From the NCBI RefSeq assembly GCF_029017545.1, contig NW_026555410.1, forward strand, positions 1 to 64,000: a stretch of DNA of 64,000 nt, in the 5' to 3' direction. Positions within the stretch are counted from its first letter, which is position 1. Every line of letters starts with the position of its first letter. Source of the stretch: Prosopis cineraria (Eukaryota; Streptophyta; Magnoliopsida; Fabales; Fabaceae). The notes under the pieces were generated by a model. That model saw nothing but the letters and a program-made list of their open reading frames with translations. It had not been told where the DNA came from and did not search any database. Of the stretch, positions 22,020-33,121 are shown one piece after another. Position numbers and translations under genes: made by a program.

Positions 22020-23710
22020 TCATTCTTTCTCATCAACTCTCTGTTTGGCCCCGTCGGCTCCATCAACTGGTGGCAATATCTACAGAGAAAAGAAAATAAA
22101 AATCAAGGGCTTACTAAATCATAGCTGGGAAAATGAAAGATAGACAAACTCAAAGTCAAAAATCCCGAAGAGAAAGAGAGAGGGAGGGACGTGACATGAA
22201 AGATTTGGGGTGATATTTTGTCAACCAAAGCAGAGGTGTCAGCAAAAGGCAACAATACATTTTTTTTATCCCCTAAATTTAAGTTAGTCTCACTTCCTTC
22301 CTAATTTTTTCATGTCTTAAGTCCTAACAGCTCATCAAATAAACCTAAAATGGAGCCATTATGTATTTTGAAACCCCAGCCTTCTTCCTCCACAAAGCTC
22401 ATGAGATACTCCCTGTAGTCTTAAGAAGTAATTTTCATCCAAAATATATAACACCTTATAATAATCAAATCATGTTTTTTACCCTTTCTTAAATAATATA
22501 AAGGTATTTCATATAGTTGTCTCATTATTTAAAGTCAAAGTAAAGATGAAACTACATCTTTTCTTTTTATAATATTAAAAAAAAAATTAATTTTTTAAAA
22601 TATGTGAAATGATTAAAAATATCTCATAATAAAGTCCGGAGGAAATATTATGCTAGATATCCATGTAGGCAATGTAGCATTGATTTTCGCATCATCTAAA
22701 AGCTACATGTAATATTGATTTTTATAACCATGCAGGATGAAACAGAGACCAAAAGAACATTTGGATGGTGTTGGAAGTTGAAATTAACATCATACTTAGA
22801 GGACAAAAAAATATACAATTTTGCTTTTAGACGATTATTGGAAAACCTTACAAGCTGAAGTTATCTTACTGTAAATTATACTACATCATCATGTCAACAT
22901 TGTAAAGGACAAGTGACAGCATCGCAAAGTAAACATTGAACCGGACAGTGTCAGCCCATATATCCAACTTGCAACACCCAGCTGAAACAACTTGTATATA
23001 AAATCTGCATCAACTGCTTACCTTTGAAACTATGACCTAATAACAAAATTTGATCTTCAACTGTAAAAGGTAACCAAACAATCTCTTAAAATTCAGACTA
23101 AAATAAAATGGATCTGTTACATCCCAGTTAAAATTAATTACCAGGGCATACATAACATTATCTTCATGTAGGCCCTTGTGTCAACCTTTTAAGTCAAATC
23201 AGATGCAAGTTCATAAAGATTGTTTACAAGGAGCTTCTCACAGTGAACTTTCACTATAATGTTTTCCTCTCTCAGTCTAAAATTCACACAGATGCTTTGT
23301 TAACATTGAAATTCACATAAGAATTTGCATTTAAACCTTAGATCAAAAAGGTCAATCTTATCTTCCCTTAATTTTTTTTTCTTTTAAAGGAGGATGTTTT
23401 GAATGATCTAGATATCAGTCAGGCACCCCCTCAAAAAATATGCTTCAAACATCATCATGAGCTTTCAAAATTCCAGTTTAGACAAAGTGCATACAACAAA
23501 ATCCTCTAGCTTATTGAATTCATAATTTGGAGTCAAAAAGATAATAAGAGTTGGCCAGAAAGAGGCATAGTGAAATCTTACAAGATTAGGCTTACAGATA
23601 TCATGGACAATAGAAGTGCTAGCAAGAAAAGAGAAGACGAAGACAACAGTCGACCAAGCCAGAGACAGAGTCCCCCTTGGCTTCCTTCCACCACCAAATT
23701 TTTTTCTCAA
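22020..23710 (-). pseudogene. Second copy of the brawnin/UQCC6-like gene, start codon lost
   Basis: Exon 1 (to 23582, donor GTAAGA) and exon 2 (22079-22020, acceptor tctctgtag, stop TGA) match copy 1 and stay open, but the position of the start ATG is TTG (23710-23708). Several residues conserved in copy 1 have changed: AGAS becomes ASTS, HNIY becomes HDIC, and TLPP becomes ILPP. I see no in-frame upstream ATG with support. It is probably a decaying paralogue. Weak translation from a non-AUG start is possible but unsupported. Confidence 0.72.
22409..22645. mobile_element. Stowaway-like MITE (237 bp, TA target site)
   Basis: Starts CTCCCTGTAGTC and ends GTCCGGAGGAAA, flanked by TA on both sides (22407-22408 and 22646-22647). 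Copy 1 of the duplication has the uninterrupted site gagatattatgctag, with one TA, so the insertion is exactly delimited. The ends resemble the CTCCCTCCG termini of Tc1/mariner Stowaway elements. Confidence 0.82.
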
Positions 23711-23946
23711 TCCTAAAATTGTTGCCAGAGGGGTGAGGTGACCTTCTCGTACTGTCTGAACCCCAAGTTTCTTTTCTCAATCTCAACTCTTAAATGACGT
23801 TAGCAACATAAATGGAGAAGCCTGCCCCAGCCCAATTTATGATTTTCAAGTTCATAGCTAATTTGTAACAAGGAAGATCAGACAGACTTTCTCCAAAACC
23901 CATCCCATTATAAATGCTCTATTGTCACAATTTATGCATAAAACAA

Positions 23947-25950
23947 ACGCATTCACCTTTATAGATTTAAATATATAGATTTTGGACGTAAGCTGCAAAA
24001 ATAGCATATTAAATACAATATTTTCACATAAATATCCAGCGCATAAAATCAAAACGTCTTAACTTGTGACAGCAATATATGAAGGATTAAAATACAACAT
24101 CACTATCAATAAAATTTTCAACCACATACATGGGACAGATATGGAGCGAAGGAGAAGTCTACATTTGATTTTCACATATCCATTTATGAATTCTAGACAA
24201 TTTCTCCCTCCAAGTGTTTCCACCAAAAAAGAGCAAGCTAATAAGCTCCCCACAACTATGAAGGAAAGTGTTGAACTAAAAAAGAGAATATAGCCTATAA
24301 TAAATTGAGAGGGTAAGTAACCGAAAGATCAAAATGAAACAATAAGCTTTCCCAACAGAAAAATCAGTACAATCTGGTCCTGTGATAAAAAGTAATCATG
24401 CTCTTAAGCTAATGACTACTAGTACCAAACGGATGAAATTTAATGACTTAATGTGAATATATGCAGCATCGTGCTTTCTCACTTCAATGGACAGGGTATG
24501 TACCTAAATTTCAAAACCCAATTTTTGAAATGTCCAATATAGTGGATGAACGATAGAAAACATAAAACAGGCAATATTGAATACCATTCATACAAGTTAC
24601 GTAAGCTCTTTCCTTCAATTTCTATGATCTTGAGGAACTAAATGTTGCATGCACATATGCCTAATATAAAGGGATAATCTTGTATCCAAAAGCATCAACC
24701 CTACACTAGAGCAATGTACAAACTACGATAAACCATATTAAGAGATTTAAAAATTAAAACCATACTGCTAAAGCAGGAGGGCCAGGGGGATTAGAAAAGA
24801 AAAATAAAGCTATGTCTCACTAAGTGAAAAGAAGACGTTAGGCGATTGACCCAAAACATAGGACTGGCAGGAGCAGGGGAAAATAATTTGTGACTGTAAA
24901 CGATAGTCGTTTCATCAGAAGTTATAATAGAGTGACTAATGGAAGCTCTCCGTCAAATGGTCTTCTACTTGACAATAACATAGTAACAGACTAGAGAGAC
25001 TACTACCAAGTTCAAGGTCAAGGATAACAAAATCATTGAACTGTTTTTGTGAAACTGAATTTGACAACAAAGTGCTGTCATTTGATCTTTGCAGTACGTC
25101 GCAGCGCATAGCATCTATATCACAACTCATGGCGAAGAGAGCATTAGCCATGGTGCAATGTCTTTTAGTCACAACAAACTACTCGTTTTGTGAGAAAATG
25201 ATTTTTTTGATCATATCTTCAAATGTTTTCAAATTTAATTGGTATCTCAAACTTTCATAAATTTTATAACTCTAATATAAACTTGTTTTTACTTAGATCT
25301 ATTTTTTTTAAATCAGCAAACTTGGAATGCCATCTTCATTATTGATTTGTATTAAATTAGGTTTTAATGTTTGTGGGCTTTCAAGGAGTTTAAATTACTT
25401 AGTTTTGAACTATTCTATTATGGAAGAATTTATTCTATCATAATACTGTGCATTAAAGACTATAAGGATTGGTTTCAAATAACATAATCGTAGTAGACCT
25501 TTGTAATAAGTCTTTTCATTCTACTATGGTCAATTTTTTTTATAACTGCAGTTAAACGTTTTTTATTATAGTATGGTAATTAATGTGGGTTAATCTTCCA
25601 TGTTACCATAGAGGTTTTGGTTATGTGTTAGGATAATAAAGACAGCATTACAATTGCAATGAGTGAGATTAGTTTGAGTTGTGCCCAACATGGCCCCGTT
25701 TGGTAGGAGGAAATGAAAATAATAGAGGAAGCATCAAGTTTAACATGTTTAGAGCATGAAAGAGTGATTAGTAGGGAACAGAGCGCTCCCTCATATGAGA
25801 AAAATCAGCAAACCCATGATGACATTAGGGAATGGATGTCTATTCATGAACATGAAATTTTCTCGACCTAAATTGTTCTTGACTAAAATTTGCAATGACA
25901 ACAAGATCCTTCTTCCTTCTCTTCATCGCAATGCAAATATCCTTCATCTT
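23947..25950. other. Gene-poor spacer
   Basis: Two kilobases without recognised coding similarity. Short open frames at 24,066-24,293 and 25,036-25,260 look random. Confidence 0.4.
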
Positions 25951-26160
25951 TTTTTTTTTTAATTACAAAATGGCAAGACTAATCCTGGAGTATAATTATC
26001 TGACCAATATAGGTCATAATATTCTATTAGAGGTTTATACCAAATTTTAAACTCATTCTCTCTATTGTGAGCTTTCCTAACAAGCCAATCTGCTAGTCTA
26101 ATTGATTGCCCTTTTTTTACCTCATTGTCTGACCGTGTTTGCAAAATCTTATTCAATAAC
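25951..26160 (-). mobile_element. Probable LINE 3'-end remnant
   Basis: A short minus-strand frame reads RLADWLVRKAH then LYWSDNYTPG, resembling the C-terminal end of plant LINE RNase H domains (a DxLA(K/R)xA motif and a late Trp-Ser/Ala-Asp motif). On the minus strand it ends in an A-run (T-run at about 25,951-25,961), as a retroposed 3' end should. Confidence 0.5.
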
Positions 26161-26595
26161 CATGATCAACATACAAAAAAACCATTATTTGAGACCATAA
26201 CGGTGTTAGTCTTAAAGAAATGAAAATATAGTTTATAAAATTAATAGATCAAATTAAATTCTTATACAAAGTTAACAGATCAAACGTAAGCTTTTATTAT
26301 TTTATTATTTACAATTTATTTCAACTTTTTATTATTTACAAACGATGGCTCTTAATTATATATGGACTCTTTATTTTTAAAATTTTAAATTAAAATTTAA
26401 TATTTTTCTTAAAAAGATCAAATTTCACACACAAATATAAATATCATAAATTGCATATCCTTTTTCACAAGATCGTTATGTGAGAAAGGATTTGGCGTTT
26501 CTTTCCACTTAAGTTGTCCGAGGGGACTTGAAACTTAAGAATTTACTGGGGAAGATTGATCAAACTATGCTTGCTCAGTAAAACACACGCCTGAT

Positions 26596-26670
26596 CATAA
26601 TTGGTTTAAACTTGATATCGATGACTCCGTAAATGGCACTTGTCATGCTTCCTATGGAGGCTTATGACAG
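26596..26670 (+). mobile_element. RNase H fragment of a dead LINE
   Basis: Reads WFKLDIDDSVNG then ASYGGL before a stop, like the first strand and loop of plant LINE RNase H (xKLNxDGSxxG...GGLIRD). Only about 20 residues remain. Confidence 0.45.
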
Positions 26671-26902
26671 ATAATGAAAGAAGATGGAAAAGTGGTTTTG
26701 CGGGGAAAAAAATAAATTCGAAGGGATAATTCATATTAAAAATAATAAACTCAAAAAATTAATTTAAGAGTTTGACAGCAATAATTTCGATTAGTTAAAA
26801 GATCCAATGGTACTAAAATAGAATTGCTGAATGCAAATTTTTTTAATTGTACTATAGCTGGCTTTTATATAGAATTCAAAAGTTTACGATGATCAAAGAA
26901 TA

Positions 26903-26926
26903 ATATATATATATATATATATATAT
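26903..26926. repeat. AT dinucleotide microsatellite
   Basis: Uninterrupted (AT)n of about 24 bp. Confidence 0.9.
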
Positions 26927-27408
26927 TACATAACATAACTTGAAAGAAATATATAAAACTTGCCCAGTCAGACATCCTTAAAAACAACAAATAGGTACAT
27001 ACATAATTAAAAGCCGCACATTTTAAAAAAAGTTTACTTATGAGCACATTTAAAAAAAAGGGCTAATTCATATTCTGATTACATTGCAAATTTTGCCCAT
27101 AATATCAACTCGAAGATTATGATTTTTAGAGATCCTCCCAAAGGTTATAGTAACTTATTTTGCTTGGTCTTGTCGATCCTCCTGAACATTTTTTCCCCTT
27201 TACTTGCAACCCCAAAAAAAAAAATCATAGCCTTTTCAATCATTATTGATTATGGGGGAAATCACAATTAAAGACAATGGAAAACAATTAATTACACTGT
27301 AGGATTAAATGATTCTGATATTACTTTTTAGAATCAAAAAACCTAAATGTAATTAATTTTTTTATGAAAAAACAAAACTACCCCTAATGTATATTTGTTG
27401 TGATGGGA

Positions 27409-27860
27409 GAATTGATTATTGTTAAAATAAAAATAAAATTTATTTATTTTTAAATGAAGACTTGTTCATCAAATTACAATAATTTATCTCTACTAAGTTA
27501 ATTTATTGTAGGCGTTAATGAAGGAATTGATTATTGTTAGAATGAAAATGATTTTTTCTTTTTTTAAACAAACCACAATGCTTGTTCCTTTTTACTACCA
27601 ATTTAATTTATGGGAGTTGCTAATAAGGGAATTTATTATTGTTAAAATAAAAATAAAACTTATTTTTTTAAAATAAAAATTTGTTTATTAAATCACAATA
27701 CTTGTTTCTCTCTATTACCAAGTTAATTTTTTAAAATTATTAATAAAAAATTAATTATTATTAAAATAAAGATGAAACTTATTTTTTTCTGAGTGAAAAG
27801 TTGTTGTTATAATAGTATATGCATATATATAAGGAGTAGTTTGTCTTTTCACAACACATT
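27409..27860. repeat. Four imperfect tandem copies of a 105-120 bp AT-rich unit
   Basis: Unit starts (gaatt-attattgttaaaat type) lie near 27,409, 27,524, 27,629 and 27,749. Each has an AT block, then a cttgtt motif and a ctactaagtt or ctattaccaagtt motif. The copies are well diverged. Confidence 0.7.
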
Positions 27861-28486
27861 TTAATCCAATTTAAGTATTTTAATTTTGCAAGTAATATCA
27901 AAATCATTTAATTCTATAATATAATTAATTATCTCTAGTCATCCTTAATTGTAATTTTTTCTTGCTTATATATCTAAACTCACTTTTGAAATATATTATT
28001 TAAATTTTTTTAAATAAATCAAATACAAATATCCCACAGACGCATTTTAATTATCCCTTTTCCCATTGGGAAGGGTAACCCTCTTCCCATAGAAAAGATC
28101 GACGCATACGCTCACTCCCCACCGGTCACCACACTCACACTCACACATCAACCCATTGATTACACGTGTATAAAACCCACGACCACCCTAATTCAAATGG
28201 GGTAGGTTTCTCCCCTTCATCATTTTATTTTTTTACTATTTTTTATTATAAATTTAAACTGTTTAAATTAAATTTATATTTTAAAAATTATTAAATTTTA
28301 AATTTTAAATTTAATTTAATGATTCAGATTTATTTTGATCTCTCCACTTCTTCCTGTTACGATGGAAAAAATCCAACACCCTTTTTGAAGAATGTCGTGT
28401 GTTAAATATTGAGTCAAGAGGCTTATTGGCAAGTTTTAGTTTGGTAAAGTGATTTAAAAGAAAAAAGTTTACAAACATAAATTATA
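27861..28486. other. AT-rich spacer with one higher-GC patch
   Basis: Around 28,070-28,200 composition rises (cactcccc, accggtcacc), which may be the remains of a promoter or gene edge, but no open frame is convincing. Confidence 0.3.
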
Positions 28487-28736
28487 CTCTCTCTGTTAAA
28501 AAATATAAGATATTTTTAATTTAATTTTACCCCAATAAAGTAGCTACCGACTTTCAAACTAACTTTATTTTTTTATATTTATTCCTATTAAACACCTTAT
28601 GATAAATATAAAATCACTATCAATAGGGACATTTTTTTTTAAAAAATAATAATTACACCTTGAAAGAATAAAAATATTTTATATTTTTTAACATCCAACT
28701 CTTTAAAAAATATTTTATATTTTTAAATAAAGGGAA
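28487..28736. mobile_element. Stowaway-like MITE (250 bp)
   Basis: Flanked by TA (28485-28486, 28737-28738). The left end CTCTCTCTGTT followed by ATATAAGATATTTTT is mirrored by the right end (aaatattttatatttttaaa, then aaagggaa). Interior is AT-rich, no coding. Confidence 0.65.
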
Positions 28737-28856
28737 TAAAGTTTAAGTACAAATATGCCCTGGGCATTTTTCAAGTGGAATTTGTATCTTAAAGTTTTTA
28801 AAGATGCATTGTTGTCCAAATATTTTTTAAAATTGAACAATTTTGCTCTATGCTAA

Positions 28857-28946
28857 GAGACTTTTTGACCATTGCCATTATTGCCATTCATCTTCTTCTT
28901 CCCCAATCTCTCCCAAATCCCACCTCAATTCTCACACGGCACGCTT
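28857..28946 (+). repeat. Inverted copy of 30163-30228
   Basis: gagactttttgaccattgcc starts both this segment and, on the opposite strand, 30228. Similarity runs on through a CT-rich stretch to a cacacggcac-like motif. This copy has an extra attgcc repeat. Confidence 0.8.
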
Positions 28947-30162
28947 CTTCTGGATCCCCGAATTGAATACTCATTATAAGACAGTGCACTTCACAATCAC
29001 CGGTCCTACCATTAATTGTCCATCTCTCCCTCAAACTCAATCTCGACTTGGCAAATTTAATCTAGAAATTGTATGAGGTGAAAATTACTTCACAGTGTTG
29101 ACCTGGCAAAAAAATATTACAGTTCAAACGAAGGGTTCTTTATATATTTTTAGAATCAAAAATAAAAGTTGAGCTTGAAGAGTCATCCGTTTAAGCTCAT
29201 TTTTATAAGGATTTAAACTTAAAAAAATAATAATTTTTAAGAAAATCGAGCTTTCAAGCTCAGCCTTGATAGACTCTGAAAAAATAGGTTCGGGCGCCCT
29301 TTTAAGTTCGTTTTTATTTTTTCCTTAAGAAATAAAATATTTTTAATTTTTAAATTAAATTTAAACTTTAGAATATATGTTAATATTTTAAAATTAAAAT
29401 TTCTATTATTTATTTTTAATTTTTAAATATTATAATTTATATTTTTAAAAAATATGTAAAATATTATAATTAAAAATTTTAATTTTTAAAAATTTTAAAA
29501 AACAAAAAATAATAATAAGAGTTTATTAGCCTGGCTATGATCCCTTTATATAAAAGGTTGAACTTAAGGGCCGGCCCCCCATTTTCTAACTCTGTATATT
29601 CCCACGATGAAATTGTATTTTCAGAATTTTATGCCTGATTGTTTTTTTTTTTTTTTTACAAGAAATGCAAGAACCATAATTCCAAAATGTTCATAGCGTC
29701 GAAAACTATTAAGAATTGACAGGAACTAGGAATTGGGAAATTACGAACCATTGCTGGGCAGTCTGGAGAATCATTGACTATAAAAGCCCAATACACGTAT
29801 ACTAAACTGGAAAAACATCTATACTTCCAGATTAACCAAGCTCCTCTGTTCTGATTGCTAAGTGTGATGATCAGTTTAGGTTGAAGAGTGGAGAGAGAGA
29901 TGAAATATACCTAAATCCGTACATAGTCTGAATTGGAATCACTCCCCAGTTCGCCTTCTCCGTCGTCGGCACCACCTGCAAGTTAAGCTTCTCCTCCTGC
30001 GTGCAGGTCCTTGACACAGCTCAGCATCATCAATGGCACAACGATGAACAGTATGAGTGCCTGAAGAACGAAGGTCGTCATCATCATCAATGGAGGATCC
30101 ATCGGTCGCTGCTTTTGATTGCATAACGAAGAACGCAAAATGACGATGAAGACGACGACGAA
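28947..30162. other. Interior of the inverted pair; transposon-like AT-rich DNA
   Basis: The stretch from about 29,150 to 29,580 contains gagctt and aagctc motifs in opposing orientation and a short GC-rich ggccggcccc, suggesting a non-autonomous element. No coding similarity is recognised. Confidence 0.3.
29983..30102 (-). other. Possible small hydrophobic open frame (39 aa), doubtful
   Basis: An ATG at 30102 in CT/GC-rich, gene-like composition opens a 39-codon frame starting MDPPLMMMTT, with a run of about 18 hydrophobic residues (LQALILFIVVPLMM) and ending AGGEA. An overlapping frame (30124-29939) is also open. The region upstream (30163-30228) is the one duplicated in inverted orientation at 28,857. 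I recognise no family; this may be the first exon of a real gene or a remnant. Confidence 0.2.
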
Positions 30163-30228
30163 GTGTGCGGTGTGAAGACTGAGGTGAGGGAGATCGGGGA
30201 AGAAGAATGGCAATGGTCAAAAAGTCTC
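30163..30228 (-). repeat. Inverted copy of 28857-28946
   Basis: The minus strand from 30228 downward matches the plus strand from 28857 upward, so the two arms face each other across about 1.2 kb. Confidence 0.8.
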
Positions 30229-30238
30229 CGGCACGCAC

Positions 30239-30960
30239 GCAGCAACAATATCCAATCTAACAAGATTAACACCGTTAGATTATTACCACCGAATGCTTAG
30301 ATTAACTGATACAGGATCATCCTAATTTAAGCAGAAATTTTAAATTTGAGTTTTGAGAATGTATCCAGTGTGATAAATTCCCTAAAGGGTGTGGTAGAGG
30401 CTTTTTCCAAAAATGAACTAACCTGATCTCAATTCGAAATAATCTGATCCTGCATCTGTGAGTTGGGATATAGGAAGCTATCATGCCAAAAAAAAAAATC
30501 CCGTTAGATTATGTTGTTACTCCAAGGCAAAATTATTCAATTTTAAAAAATATTAAAATGATATTACACCTTTAAAAAATGTTAGAATATCAAGTTTTTT
30601 TTTTTTTGGAAAACGTCTTCACTAACGTTTACTTTAACTACAGTATACAAACTTTAAATTTTATCACATCACTCCTCTTTTTTACTTTGAAGGTTTGAGT
30701 TACTGATCTTTTTGATGAACCAATGTAACTCGTACACATTGAACAAAAAAAGTCACACATGTATCATTATCATTGCGCTTCTCATCTATTTTAATCAGTG
30801 TCGGCATGATCATACACATTAGCTGTTGTTCAACCAAGCCATTTATAACACTGCCAAGAACTACTAATCTATTTGTCAAATTACAGGGATCAACTGTGCA
30901 AAGTATAGGAGGTAACTTCAAGTATCACTTTATACACCAATTAAATATGCAATCTGGTAG
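30239..30960. other. Intergenic spacer
   Basis: No recognised gene. Its last 25 bases (atatgcaatctggtag) resemble atacagtctggtg at about 32,430, just beyond the tandem duplication, so the duplicated block may extend slightly past the limits given. Confidence 0.35.
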
Positions 30961-32406
30961 TTAACATTTAAATGGATGGATTTGAATTTAAATTTTAAAT
31001 TTAAAATATCTTATTTTCAAATTTTACATTTAGGGTATACGTGCCTTTTTTAAAGTTGTTCATATTTTTATCTCATATAATTTTGGGTGAATGACAATGT
31101 TATTTTCTCAAAGCTTGTATATAACTATTTAAATAAAAAATAAAATTAACATGTATTCATATTTATTTATATATTATCAATTGTAATCTCAAATTTAAAA
31201 AATATAAATAATTTTTATCAACATGTTTATAATTATTTAGAAAGTATTTAGTTAAAATTTAAAATTTATATACTGTAAATATGTATTTTTATCTAAATAA
31301 TTTATATTACATTTGTATTATATGTATGAGAGAGAAAGGAGAGGAAGAATTGTTCGCACAAGGGGTTGTTGCCACAAATTATAATGAAAGAATTACAGTT
31401 AGGTCTTACATAAAGAAATTAGTAAAAATTACGGTTAAGTTTTATACAAGAGAATTAGTTATTGTAAGATCTATTGATAATTGAACTAAACTGCATTGAC
31501 AACTGGTTGTGTTATCAATGCAGTTTAGTTTAATTATTAATGGGCCTTACAATAATTAATTTTCTTGTGTGAGACTTTAATATAGTTCTCTCAATTACAA
31601 TAAAAAAGAAGAAGCAGATGGACGGACGATTGTGTGCGAAGGGAGAGAGAAAGTAATAGGTGTACTTTTCATCATATGATGTTAATAGAGAAATTGGTCT
31701 TATAAACACTAAGTTCTATTTAACATTTAAATAGATGAATTTGAATTTAAATTTAAAATTTAAAATATTGTATTTTAAATTTTACATTTAGAGTATACGT
31801 GCCTTTTTTAAAGTTGTTCATATTTTTACCTTTATAATTTTGTGTGAATGACAAGGCTTATTTTCTCAAAGCTTGTATATAACTATTTAAATAAAAAAAA
31901 TAAATAAACATGTATTCATATTTATTTATATCTTATCAATTGTAAGCTCAAATTTAAAAAATATAAATAATTTTTATCAACATGTTTATAATTATTTAAA
32001 AAGTATTTAGTTAAAATTTAAAATTTATATACTGCAAATATGTAATTTTATCTAAATAATTTATATTACATCTGTATTATATGTATGAGAGAGAAAGGGG
32101 AGGAAGAATTGTTCGCACTAGGGGTTGGGAGAGGTTGTCACCACAAATTACAATGAAAGAATTATAGTTAGGTTTTATATAAAAAAATTAATTATTATAA
32201 TATTTATTAATAATTAAATTAAGTTGTATTGACAAATCAGTTGTCAATCAACCTTTGGACTTTAATATAATTGTTCCAATTACAATAGAAAAGAAAGAAG
32301 CAGATGGACGGACGATGGTGTGCGTAGGGAGAGGGAAAGAAATGGGTGTACTTTTTATCATATGATGTTAATATAGAAATTGGTCTTATAAACACTATGT
32401 TCTATA
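30961..32406. repeat. Tandem duplication of a 0.7-kb unit
   Basis: Unit 1 (30,961-31,719) and unit 2 (31,720 to about 32,406) both start ttaacatttaaat and share attttacattta, gtatacgtgcctttttta, tatgtatgagagagaaagg, cagatggacggacgat and cttataaacact. Unit 2 is shorter, mainly because the right arm of a hairpin present in unit 1 is missing. Confidence 0.9.
31441..31573. repeat. Hairpin inside unit 1 of the tandem duplication
   Basis: AACTAAACTGCATTGA (31484-31499) is exactly complementary to 31515-31530 across a 15-nt loop. Imperfect pairing extends about 45 bp further on each side (tattgtaag against cttacaata). MITE-like or a fold-back RNA source. Only a decayed left arm exists in unit 2 (about 32,180-32,250). 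Confidence 0.8.
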
Positions 32407-33030
32407 TAAGTCTGACACACAAAAATATACAGTCTGGTGTTTATCAATCCGAATTCCAATGTGTAATATTATGGTAAATATCTCTCACAGTGTAGTATCT
32501 TGGCAAATAAAAAAAAAATTCATCATATGATAGTTAATTTGCCTAAAAACATTAAAAGAATACGAGATTTAAATAACTAAAATTTTAAATGATTATGATG
32601 TAAATAAAATTTAAAATTAAAAATGAATTATAACAAGAAATGTATTTTGATCCAAATTCATAAGTCTTTGTGTATCTAAATAAATAATTTAGCACAAATT
32701 TAAATTCAAATTTCTTTTAACCAAAATATATCATTAGTGTCTTTTAATTTATTTTAACTTACCCCACACACACATACCATGAACCGGTGTGAAATGGATG
32801 GATAATGTCACTTAGATGCAGTTTGGTTAGACTTAGTCAAATTAAGTAGAAAATATAAATCAAGAATCCACCACGTACACGCCAGTATTTTCAAAGTAAA
32901 CAAACAATTCTTATTATACCCACGATGACTATTTATTTATATCTACCCACCTATATTATTGCTTGACATATAAAATATTCGAGTGAACGATGACCTTAAT
33001 TAATTATATATAATTATTAATCAAGACTTT
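32407..33030. other. Upstream region of the CASP-like gene
   Basis: AT-rich intergenic DNA with a short cacacacac run (about 32,765). No coding sequence seen. Confidence 0.4.
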
Positions 33031-33035
33031 TGTGA

Positions 33036-33042
33036 TATAAAA
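33036..33042 (+). promoter_or_regulatory. TATA box of the CASP-like gene
   Basis: TATAAAA lies 80-86 bases upstream of the ATG, which would place transcription start near 33,068 and give a leader of about 55 nt. Confidence 0.55.
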
Positions 33043-33121
33043 AGATCAATGAGTTTCATTGTTGCACCAAATTATTGCACACAAGAGGAAGAGGTTGAGA
33101 AATTGAGGCTTTATTATTGAG

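Larger units (their letters stand above)
21974..23946. repeat. Segmental duplication, copy 2
   Basis: Same orientation as 14,572-16,311. Homology starts at agatcag (21974/14572) and fades after cacaatt (about 23931/16292). It is about 230 bp longer because of an inserted Stowaway-like element at 22,409-22,645. Confidence 0.9.

Noticed and set aside
24066..24293. 75-codon open frame
   Set aside because: No similarity, no gene context, overlaps an equally open antisense frame.
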